A DNA stretch of 38,862 nucleotides, taken from assembly GCA_020833415.1 (NCBI GenBank), contig JAJHQJ010000010.1:1-38862 (forward strand). Reading direction: 5' to 3'. Within the stretch, counting starts at the first letter, position 1. Each line of letters opens with the position of its first letter. A program made the position numbers and the translations under genes. The DNA comes from Desulfurococcaceae archaeon (GTDB lineage: Archaea > Thermoproteota > Thermoprotei_A > Sulfolobales > NBVN01). The notes beneath the pieces are model-generated. The model saw nothing but the letters and a program-made list of their open reading frames with translations. It ran no database searches and was not told where the DNA came from. This document shows, piece by piece, positions 15,404 through 22,436 of the stretch.

Positions 15404-16459
15404 CTACCTAGGCGGTCTCCCCCGTATCCTTAGTACCACCGGTCGGTCTAGCTCCCCCCTGTAGTCTACCTCCACCCCGAGGACCCTCTGGACTAGCCAT
15501 ATGTTCGTGTAGGCGTGCATGGTGAGCCTCGCCAACCCAGCTACGCTCTCCCCGTCGGCTAGGGCTAGGTAGGGTACTACCATGTCCCCCATGTGCCTGT
15601 CGTAGGCCATCCCCGTCCCCAGGTCCTCGAGGAGCTTGGCGGCCGCCTCCCTGCCTACGACCTCCGCCGGCTTACCCCTCTCGCCTAGAGCGTCCCCCCC
15701 GAGTACGCTCCTCTCCGTCTCGGCCCAGAGCACCACCCCGGAGCCGGGCCCTAGGTGCGGGTCCCTACCCTCCTCGTACCACTCGACGTCGACGGTGACC
15801 GGTACCCCGAGCCTCCTAAGCTCCTCGGTAGCCGCCCTGGCCTGCCTCTCGGCTACGTGCCTCGGTAGCCTGACGCAGTGCGACAGCCCCCTCACGGAGA
15901 GGGCCCTGCCGGCCTCGACTAGGTCTACCGGGTTGAAGCCCCTCGGGGGCCTCTCGACCCTGACCCTCACGACACCGCCTCCCCTCGGGTAGTGCCCCCT
16001 CCTAACGAGCTCCACATCGAACGAGTACCCCAGCCTGGCTAGGTGGGGTCTGACCACGAACCTCAGGTAGTCGATCGGTGGTGACCACGGTACGTCGGTA
16101 CCGCCCCTGATCTCCAGCTGCACCGGCGAGTCCGCGAAGGCTACTATAGGTAGTAGGGTCTGGAGTACCAGGGTTACGGAGCCGGCTGTACCTACGTCGA
16201 ATACGTAGCTACCACCCCTGATCGAGCCCGGCCTGAAGACCACCTCGGTAGACCCTACGTAGGCCCCTTCAACACTGGCCCTGCAGACCTCCGCCGCGGC
16301 TAGTATACCGGTTAGGTGCTGCCTCTTCAACCCCGGCTCAGACCTCTTAGCCCTTATGTTGACGACCCTTACGTCGACCCCCGCTATAGCTGAGAGGGCT
16401 ACCGCCGTCCTGAGTATCTGCCCCCCGCCCTCACCGTAGGAGCCGTCTATAACTAGCAT
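15404..16459 (-). CDS. rtcA: RNA 3'-terminal phosphate cyclase RtcA
   Basis: The enzyme converts RNA 3'-phosphate ends to 2',3'-cyclic phosphates with ATP. The N-terminus MLVIDGSYGEGGGQILR is the family signature, KRSEPGLKRQHLTG follows, and the C-terminal part has RHMGDMVVPYLAL with the His that is adenylylated. ATG 16459 gives 351 residues, close to the family norm of about 340; the open frame runs upstream to 16498 but enters nadM. It starts 1 nt after the nadM stop, so the two are co-translated. Confidence 0.92.
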   Translation of the reverse strand: MLVIDGSYGEGGGQILRTAVALSAIAGVDVRVVNIRAKRSEPGLKRQHLTGILAAAEVCRASVEGAYVGSTEVVFRPGSIRGGSYVFDVGTAGSVTLVLQTLLPIVAFADSPVQLEIRGGTDVPWSPPIDYLRFVVRPHLARLGYSFDVELVRRGHYPRGGGVVRVRVERPPRGFNPVDLVEAGRALSVRGLSHCVRLPRHVAERQARAATEELRRLGVPVTVDVEWYEEGRDPHLGPGSGVVLWAETERSVLGGDALGERGKPAEVVGREAAAKLLEDLGTGMAYDRHMGDMVVPYLALADGESVAGLARLTMHAYTNIWLVQRVLGVEVDYRGELDRPVVLRIRGRPPR

Positions 16460-16460
16460 C

Positions 16461-16994
16461 TCAGTCCAACCCCAGGACCTCCCTAATCCTCTCAACACCC
16501 CCTATCTCATCTATGAACCTAGTCACCGACCTGGGTACGAGCTCCCTCCAGCTACCATCCCCCGCGGCCATGAGCCTCCTAATCCTAGTCGAGGAGTACC
16601 TACCCCTCTCGTAAGGTGGTGGTACGAGGACCTCGTAGCCGGCCTCCTTGAACAGCCTAACGACTAGGGGGTTCCTAGCCACCCCGTACCTGAACTTGGG
16701 TACGTAGAGCTGCAGGTAGTTAACCCACACAGCGTTCATCAGTACATCCGGGACGGGGATTATGTAGACCCTCCTAAGGTCTATACCGAACTCCTCCATG
16801 GCTAGCCTAAGCATTACAACCCTCTCACCAGCTGTAAACGGGTTGACGATGGTGTGGGACTCCTGGGCAGTACCTATAGCTACCACAAGCTCGTCAACCC
16901 TCTCGAGGGCCCACCTAATCACCTCGACGTGACCTAGGTGTACCGGCTGGAACCTACCCGGGTACACGGCCCTAACTACATCGCTCCAGACCAT
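16461..16994 (-). CDS. nadM: Nicotinamide-nucleotide adenylyltransferase, archaeal NadM type
   Basis: The product is a 177-residue nucleotidyltransferase making NAD+ from NMN and ATP. It has the phosphate-binding GRFQPVHLGH near residue 13 and the second motif ISSTR-like as RYSSTRIRRLMAAGD (about 137-151), both hallmarks of the NadM family. VAIGTAQESHTIVNPFTAGER is also the conserved archaeal form. ATG 16994 is used; an in-frame GTG five or six codons later would give the usual shorter N-terminus. A TATA box (GCTTATTTGC on the minus strand, 17022-17031) lies about 33 bp upstream. It leads a two-gene operon with rtcA. Confidence 0.92.
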   Translation of the reverse strand: MVWSDVVRAVYPGRFQPVHLGHVEVIRWALERVDELVVAIGTAQESHTIVNPFTAGERVVMLRLAMEEFGIDLRRVYIIPVPDVLMNAVWVNYLQLYVPKFRYGVARNPLVVRLFKEAGYEVLVPPPYERGRYSSTRIRRLMAAGDGSWRELVPRSVTRFIDEIGGVERIREVLGLD

Positions 16995-17054
16995 AGCCCC
17001 TGGTCGAGTACCGTTGATAGCAAATAAGCTGGCGGGTAGACGCCTAGCCCGACC

Positions 17055-17621
17055 CTAGCCGCGCTGCGTACTCCTCAGTACTAGCTCTAGGTAGGACTCC
17101 ACGATGAGGGGTCTACCCTCCAGACCAAGGTCCCTGAGTACGGCTCTAACCTCCCTGAGTAGTACCTCCTCCGACTCCGGGTTAACCATCTCGAACTCGG
17201 CGAAGCTACCCAACCCCTCGACTACGTCTAGGAATACCCTGAGCTCCCCCCTAGTGTAGACCCTCCTACGCTTAGCGACCCTGATGGCCTGGAAGCCCAG
17301 CTTCCTGAAGACCTCGAGTAGCCGCCCATCGGGTAGAGGTATCTCGACCTCCTCCCTAGCCTTAACCCTGGAGGGCTCGACGACCCCCTTGTAGGTGAGC
17401 CTGAACTCAGTACCCGAGGGGGTCTCGGACCTCCTGAACCTGAGGACCGTCCCGTATCTGTAGCTACTGCAGCTCCTTAGGTCTACGTAGTGGTCCTCCT
17501 CGTAGACCTCGCCCAGGTACCTGAAGCCCAGCCCCTCGAGCACCTCCGACACCCTCCCCAGGTCGACGCCCTCCAGGCTCACCTTAACCTCAAACTCCCT
17601 AGAGCCCACCCGCAGGCTCAC
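17055..17621 (-). CDS. CYTH-domain protein (class IV adenylate cyclase / triphosphate-processing family)
   Basis: The 188-residue product has the CYTH opening EFEVKVSLE (ExExK), a central block YRYGTVLRFRRSE that supplies the basic tunnel residues, and GTEFRLTYKG plus REEVEIPL (alternating Glu). Near the end it has FLDVVEGLGSFAEFE, in which acidic residues bind metals. CYTH enzymes act on triphosphates: adenylate cyclase CyaB, thiamine triphosphatase or inorganic tripolyphosphatase. The particular activity cannot be chosen from sequence. GTG 17621 lies about 26 bp after a TATA-like TCTTTTAGCTTA, suggesting a leaderless transcript. It is divergent from the RNA methyltransferase gene. Confidence 0.85.
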   Translation of the reverse strand: MSLRVGSREFEVKVSLEGVDLGRVSEVLEGLGFRYLGEVYEEDHYVDLRSCSSYRYGTVLRFRRSETPSGTEFRLTYKGVVEPSRVKAREEVEIPLPDGRLLEVFRKLGFQAIRVAKRRRVYTRGELRVFLDVVEGLGSFAEFEMVNPESEEVLLREVRAVLRDLGLEGRPLIVESYLELVLRSTQRG

Positions 17622-17664
17622 CTCAACTCTTAAGGTAGTCTAAGCTAAAAGAGCTGGGCGGGGG

Positions 17665-18690
17665 TTGCCGGGCTACACCGAGGCCCTGAGTACCGTGTGG
17701 GACAGGATTAGGAGCTCCATCAGTAGTAGGGTCGAGGAGGTGGCGTCGACCTACGGCTACCTAAGCTACATGGTCGCTAGGTACCTGGAGATCCTCAGTA
17801 GCTGGGAGGACGTCCTGGAGCTACTCAACGCCTTCGAGAGGGAGCTACCTAGGTCCATAAGGGTGAACACTCTGAGGTTTAGGAACCCAGGGGAGGTTGT
17901 CGAGAGGTTGCAGGTCCTGGGCTACGCCCTCACCCCGGTACCCTGGGAGAGGTACTCCTACACCGTGGTTAAGCCTGGGAGGGTACCCCTAGGGGCTACC
18001 CACGAGTTCCTCCTCGGTGGCTACTACCTCTACAGGGGGTTGGCGTCCCTCCTACCCCCAGTAGCTCTGAACCCGACGGGTAGCGATAGGGTACTAGACG
18101 CTGCCGCAGCCCCCGGGGGTAAGACTACTCACATGGCCCAGCTAATGGGTGGCAGGGGGCTTATAGTTGCGGTAGATGTAGATAGGGAGAGGTTTAGGGC
18201 CCTCAGGACCAACCTGGAGAGGATGGGTGTTGAGAACGTAGTTGCCCTGAGGATGGACAGTAGGCTCGTCCCGAAGGTATTCGGGAGGTTCTTCACCAAG
18301 GCACTACTCGACGCGCCGTGTACTGGTGAGGGGATCATACAGCTTGATAGGTCGAGGAAGGTTAAGACGTCCTTCGAGGACCTGGTTAGGGCCCACAGGC
18401 TCCAGGTGGAGCTCCTGAGGGCTACCGTGGAGTCCGTGGTCCCCGGGGGTCTCGTACTGTACTCTACGTGCTCCATAGCTCCCGAGGAGGACGAGTTCAC
18501 GGTCGCCGAGGTACTCGAGTCCTCCGACCGGGTCGAGGTGGTCGACATACCCCTGGAGCTCGACCTAATGCCGGGGCTGGGCGAGTACTTCGGTGTGGGG
18601 CTCCCGGACGGCGTTAGGAGGTGTAGGCGGGTATACCCGCATAAGCACGGGATGGAGGGGTTCTTCCTATGCCTCCTAAGGGTACTGTGA
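17665..18690 (+). CDS. RNA cytosine-C5 methyltransferase, NSUN/RsmB/Trm4 family
   Basis: The 341-residue product has an N-terminal RNA-binding part (about 1-130, with SIRVNTLRF as in NOP2/Sun proteins) and a SAM-binding core. Motif I is DAAAAPGGKTTHMAQ near residue 146. Motif IV is DAPCTGEG near 216, and the catalytic Cys motif VI is YSTCSIAPEEDE near 264. It closes with GMEGFFLCLLRVL. The enzyme makes m5C in tRNA or rRNA; which one is not determined. The start TTG 17665 follows GGGCGGGGG. It overlaps the next gene by 22 bp, so the two are translated together. Confidence 0.92.
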   Translation: MPGYTEALSTVWDRIRSSISSRVEEVASTYGYLSYMVARYLEILSSWEDVLELLNAFERELPRSIRVNTLRFRNPGEVVERLQVLGYALTPVPWERYSYTVVKPGRVPLGATHEFLLGGYYLYRGLASLLPPVALNPTGSDRVLDAAAAPGGKTTHMAQLMGGRGLIVAVDVDRERFRALRTNLERMGVENVVALRMDSRLVPKVFGRFFTKALLDAPCTGEGIIQLDRSRKVKTSFEDLVRAHRLQVELLRATVESVVPGGLVLYSTCSIAPEEDEFTVAEVLESSDRVEVVDIPLELDLMPGLGEYFGVGLPDGVRRCRRVYPHKHGMEGFFLCLLRVL

Positions 18691-19259
18691 GGTGTAGGGT
18701 CGGCGGCGGAGAGCTTGGGGAGGAGGTCGCCAGGCTATTCGGAGCCGGGGCCCTCAGGGCCCTCGCGGGCTACGTCCCCATGTACTGCTGGAGCTCCTTC
18801 ACCGAGGTCTACCTACTCAGGGAGGAGCTCCTGGAGGCGGTCGACAGGGTACTCAGTAGCGGTAGGGTACCCTACTCAGCGGGCCTCTACGCCGGTAGGC
18901 TTAGGAGGTCCAGACCTAGGTTCATACCCTCCCACCTACTCGTGGAGAGGGTCTACGAGGCTCTAGGTAGGTACGTAAGGGCCCTCGAGGCATCCGAGCA
19001 GGGGGTTAGGGTAGTCCTCTACGGGAGGGACATACTCAGGTTATCTACACTCAGGTGCTTCGAACCCATTGAGAAAGGTGAGGTCGTATCGGTAGTAGGT
19101 ACAGACGGGAGGGTCTACGCCCTGGGGCTCTCCGAGGTCGACAGCTGCTCAGAGCTGGAGAGGCTTAGAGCTGAGGACGTCGTAGCTAGGGTTATCTTCG
19201 ACCTAGGCTGGTACCTACGCGGTGGGACTGTAGCTAGGGAGAGGAAGTACAGGGTGTAG
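18669..19259 (+). CDS. Nip7-like protein with C-terminal PUA domain
   Basis: The 196-residue product matches archaeal Nip7 (UPF0113) proteins. The middle PYSAGLYAGRLRRSRPRFIPS corresponds to their YxGxxIGxL...FxPS segment. The C-terminal PUA domain has VVLYGRDILRLS, KGEVVSVVGTDGRVYALGL and DLGWYLRGG, like the Nip7 ending GxGYYLRRG. Nip7 acts in ribosome biogenesis and archaeal members bind U-rich RNA. ATG 18669 lies inside the end of the methyltransferase gene. The tight pairing suggests that the PUA protein guides or assists the methyltransferase; this is inference. Confidence 0.75.
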   Translation: MPPKGTVRCRVGGGELGEEVARLFGAGALRALAGYVPMYCWSSFTEVYLLREELLEAVDRVLSSGRVPYSAGLYAGRLRRSRPRFIPSHLLVERVYEALGRYVRALEASEQGVRVVLYGRDILRLSTLRCFEPIEKGEVVSVVGTDGRVYALGLSEVDSCSELERLRAEDVVARVIFDLGWYLRGGTVARERKYRV

Positions 19260-19275
19260 GGGGCGCTCGAGGACT

Positions 19276-19878
19276 CTAGCTACCGCTAAGTACGAAGCTT
19301 CGGCCTAGTTCGTAGGCCCTCACCGAGCTCTCGACCCACCTAGCCGGTACTACCTCGGCTATCGCCCTCCTTATAGAGCTATCAGAGGGGGTCCCCGAGG
19401 TAGCTGCGAAGACCCCGAGCATGACCATGTTAACAGCCCTCGGGTTCCCAACCCTGAGCGCCAGCTCGACCGCCGGTACCCTAACGGTCCTAGCGTACCT
19501 CGAGATCTCCTCCAGGAGGGCCTCGGCTGGTAGCTCCTCCCTCCTTAGGCTAGCCGATAGCGGTGGCTTAACTACGCTAGCTACTAGGGCTAGACCCCCG
19601 GGTTTGAGTAGCCTTAGGGCCCTGAGGGCCTCGACCAGCTCAAGCCCTATGAGGTAGTCGGCCTCACCCTCGGAGAACGTGGGTGATAGGACCGAGTCGC
19701 CGAACCTAACGTAGCTAACAACAGAGCCGAACCTCTGGGCCATCCCCAGGGTCTCACCAGTCCTCACCGAGAACCCGTCGTAGACCGCAGCAACAGCCAA
19801 TACCCTGGAGAGGGTTAGACCGCCCTGACCCCCTACAGAGGCTATAGCTACGTTAACCACCCTCCTACCCAACCTCAA
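19276..19878 (-). CDS. iorB: Indolepyruvate ferredoxin oxidoreductase, beta subunit
   Basis: The 200-residue product is the gamma-type subunit of the enzyme that oxidatively decarboxylates aryl pyruvates (from Trp, Phe and Tyr) to aryl acetyl-CoA, passing electrons to ferredoxin. NVAIASVGGQGGLTLSRVLA near residue 9 and GMAQRFGSVVSYVRFGD near 45 are the signature motifs of this subunit. NPRAVNMVMLGVFA near 143 is also conserved. It overlaps the alpha subunit gene upstream by 14 nt, so both are made in one operon. Confidence 0.92.
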   Translation of the reverse strand: MRLGRRVVNVAIASVGGQGGLTLSRVLAVAAVYDGFSVRTGETLGMAQRFGSVVSYVRFGDSVLSPTFSEGEADYLIGLELVEALRALRLLKPGGLALVASVVKPPLSASLRREELPAEALLEEISRYARTVRVPAVELALRVGNPRAVNMVMLGVFAATSGTPSDSSIRRAIAEVVPARWVESSVRAYELGRSFVLSGS

Positions 19879-21697
19879 CCACCTCGAAGGCCTTGTACGG
19901 GCAGAACCTGGCGCACAGCCCGCAGCCGACGCAGTCCCCCTCAGAGACCCGCACCCTACCGTTGCTGTAGTAGAGGGCTGGACAGCCGGTAGTCCTCACA
20001 CACGCTAGGCACCCCGTACACCTATCCTCCACAACCCTGTACCTCCTAGTAACCCCCCGCGCTCTAACCTCCATCAGTGCACAGGGGTGTCTAGCTACTA
20101 CCACCCTCACACCTGGTTCCCTAAGGGCCCTCGTAAGCACCTCCACGGTTAGGTCTAGGTCGTAGGGGTCGACTACGTAGACCCTGTCAGCACCCAGGGC
20201 CCTAACTACTTCCTCTATACTAATCGGCTTAGCCCTCCTACCGGACTCCGTAGTCCCCCAGGCTGGGGTCGACTGGTGGCCGGTCATGGCTACTACGGAG
20301 TTGTCGAGTACTACTACGAGTACGTCGACCCTCTTATGCACAGCCTCGAGTAGGGGTTGGAGGCCTGCGTGGAATAGTGTCGAGTCCCCTATAGTAGCTA
20401 CCACGGGCCCGCCGTAGCCAGCCACCTTCAGCCCCATGGCCATGGATATCGAGGCCCCCATCGAGTGCTCAGTCCATATAGCCTCGAAGGGCGGCTGGAA
20501 GCTCAGTGCGTAGCAACCTATGTCACCGAATATAGGTACCTCATCCCTCCTGTACCCGGCCCTGGCTATAGCTAGGAGTAGGGCTAGGTAGGTGTTCCTA
20601 TGGGGGCACCCGGGGCACATCGGTGGGGGCCTGGGTGGGGGGCTCGGGTAGGTCCCCGCGGGTGGGCTAACCGCGGTCTTAGGTACCCAGCCTACCGATA
20701 CCAGGGCCTCCGCTACCAACCTCCTACTCAGCTCACCCTCCCTAGGTAGGTGACCGCTCTCCTTACCGTAGACCGGGGCCCTAGCGCCGAGCTCGTAGAG
20801 TACCCTCTTAACCACGGTCTCTAGGTAGGGGTCCAGCTCCTCGACTACCAGTACCTCCCTACAGCCCCTAAGGGCATCCTCGAGGAACTCGGTGGGCGGT
20901 GGGTAGAGTAGGGAGAGTTTAACTACGGAGGCCCCGACCCCCAGGTCCTCCAGTACCTCCCTAACGTAGTTGTAGGCGGCCCCCTCAGTTACTACGCAGA
21001 GCTCGCCGGAGCCCTCAACCCTGTTAGCACCCGGGTACAGCTTGGTGAGTACCCCCTCGGTAAGCTCCAGCCGGCTGCTGAGCCACCTATGCCTCTCCAG
21101 GTTAAACAGCATACCCGCCCTAACGAAGCGGGGGATGTCCTTCCTAAACTCCCTAAACCTCTGAGGAGGTCTTACCGGCCCCAGCACTACGTCACCGACC
21201 GCGTGGTTAACCCTAGTCGTAGTCCTCAGGATTACCGGGAGCTTAAGCTCCTCACTTAGGTCGAAGGCAGCTACAGCTAGGTCCTTAGCCTCCTGGGGGC
21301 TGGACGGGGATAGTACGGGGAGCTTAGCTAGGGGCCCCAACCACCTGTTGTCCTGCTCGGTCTGGGTCGTGTGCGGGCCGGGGTCGTCGGCGACTAGGAC
21401 CACCAACCCACCCTCAACACCTCCGTACGCCGAGGAGATCAGGGGGTCGAGGGCTACGGAGGCCCCGGGTGCCTTCATGGTCACCGCGGCCCTAGCACCC
21501 GATATGGCAGCACCGTAGGCTATCTCGAAGGCCACCCTCTCGTTTACAGCCCACTCAACGTATATCTCAGAGCCGGCACCAAACTCGTGGAGGGTCACTA
21601 TCACCTCACTAGAGGGGGTACCCGGGTATCCCGAGACCACCGAGACCCCCGCCTCAACAAAGCCCCTAGCTATAGCCTCGTTACCCATCAAGGCCAT
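19865..21697 (-). CDS. iorA: Indolepyruvate ferredoxin oxidoreductase, alpha subunit
   Basis: The 610-residue subunit binds thiamine diphosphate and two [4Fe-4S] clusters. The N-terminus has GNEAIARGFVEAGV and GYPGTPSSEV; the TPP-binding domain has CPGCPHRNTY, EHSMGASISMAMGLK and ATIGDSTLFHAGL. The C-terminus carries two ferredoxin motifs: CTGCLACVRTTGCP (with a longer last spacing, normal for IorA) and CVGCGLCARFCPYKAF. ATG 21697 or ATG 21688 can be the start. Upstream lies a TATA-like GATATTTAG on the minus strand near 21765. Confidence 0.95.
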   Translation of the reverse strand: MALMGNEAIARGFVEAGVSVVSGYPGTPSSEVIVTLHEFGAGSEIYVEWAVNERVAFEIAYGAAISGARAAVTMKAPGASVALDPLISSAYGGVEGGLVVLVADDPGPHTTQTEQDNRWLGPLAKLPVLSPSSPQEAKDLAVAAFDLSEELKLPVILRTTTRVNHAVGDVVLGPVRPPQRFREFRKDIPRFVRAGMLFNLERHRWLSSRLELTEGVLTKLYPGANRVEGSGELCVVTEGAAYNYVREVLEDLGVGASVVKLSLLYPPPTEFLEDALRGCREVLVVEELDPYLETVVKRVLYELGARAPVYGKESGHLPREGELSRRLVAEALVSVGWVPKTAVSPPAGTYPSPPPRPPPMCPGCPHRNTYLALLLAIARAGYRRDEVPIFGDIGCYALSFQPPFEAIWTEHSMGASISMAMGLKVAGYGGPVVATIGDSTLFHAGLQPLLEAVHKRVDVLVVVLDNSVVAMTGHQSTPAWGTTESGRRAKPISIEEVVRALGADRVYVVDPYDLDLTVEVLTRALREPGVRVVVARHPCALMEVRARGVTRRYRVVEDRCTGCLACVRTTGCPALYYSNGRVRVSEGDCVGCGLCARFCPYKAFEVVEVG

Positions 21698-21790
21698 CCT
21701 AGTACCTGGAGGCGCCTTAAGGGGGTTCAGCCGGTTCCACCAAGGCTAGCTGAGTCCAACGCTAAATATCCTCAACCTAGGAGTGTAGTA

Positions 21791-21805
21791 CGTGTATAAA
21801 GTTTA
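21791..21805 (+). promoter_or_regulatory. TATA-like box upstream of the UreI/AmiS-like gene
   Basis: GTGTATAAAGTTTAT is the strongest TATA match in the 196-bp gap between iorA and the channel gene. It lies about 95 bp before ATG 21894, so the transcript would have a leader of about 70 nt. The same AT-rich stretch could also serve iorA in the other direction. Confidence 0.35.
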
Positions 21806-21893
21806 TTAACTACCTAAACGCACCTAATCCCGGATGGTGATTTGCCCGCTCTACAGCTAGAACCAGTAGGTACAGCACGGGCTAGTACTGTTT

Positions 21894-22346
21894 ATGTTTT
21901 CGTGGCAGCTCTTCGGTAAGGTCGACGCTAAGGCAGCAGGCTACGTAGTATTCGCCGGAGGGTTCGTAGGGCTGGTAATGGGGCTCTTCACCTACATCGC
22001 CCTAGGGCTAGCACTTCCGGGAACACTCGTTATAGTCTTCGCTGTGACGTTCATGGTGGCCGGGTACTGGAGCATCAGGGGTCTCGACCCTAAGACCCTC
22101 GCCTACTTCCTACTCTACCTAGGTATTGCCGACGCTATCTACGCAGAGTACTTCGCTATCGTAGGGCTATACGTATTCTCAACGTTCTGCTGGGCGTGGT
22201 TCCTGATATACCTACTCTTCGTACTAGCCCTACTCACGGGTAGACCCGTATACTCTACCGCAGCAAAGTACTGGTGCCTGGTGTGCTGCTTCGCGACTCT
22301 CCTAATCCCCGGCTTCCTACTGGTCTCGGGTATGGTCTTCGGGTAG
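21894..22346 (+). CDS. AmiS/UreI-family urea or amide channel
   Basis: The 150-residue membrane protein has five to six helices. The N-terminus has FGKVDAKAAGYVVFAGGFVG, like the LxGKxDxKSxAxxNxxVG segment of AmiS/UreI proteins. A second matching stretch is GYWSIRGLDPKTLAYFLLYLGIADAIYA, and the end is IPGFLLVSGM. The family lets urea or short-chain amides cross the membrane; in Helicobacter UreI is acid-gated. No urease or amidase gene lies nearby, so the substrate is open. The His residues that gate UreI are not evident. It is convergent with the beta-propeller gene. Confidence 0.65.
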   Translation: MFSWQLFGKVDAKAAGYVVFAGGFVGLVMGLFTYIALGLALPGTLVIVFAVTFMVAGYWSIRGLDPKTLAYFLLYLGIADAIYAEYFAIVGLYVFSTFCWAWFLIYLLFVLALLTGRPVYSTAAKYWCLVCCFATLLIPGFLLVSGMVFG

Positions 22347-22349
22347 ATT

Positions 22350-22416
22350 AAGCTTAACCAGCTTTTTCACCTATAAGCCCTCCCCTAGGGGAGGAGGTCG
22401 TGAAGTAAAAGCTTTT
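22350..22416. terminator. Bidirectional terminator region with a perfect 16-bp palindrome
   Basis: CCTCCCCTAGGGGAGG (22379-22394) is an exact palindrome. It is nested between AGCTTTTTCAC on the left and GTGAAGTAAAAGCT on the right, which pair imperfectly as an outer stem. The region lies between two convergent genes and has T-rich runs on both strands, fitting a two-way terminator. Confidence 0.5.
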
Positions 22417-22436
22417 TAGGTCTTCTACAACTACTC

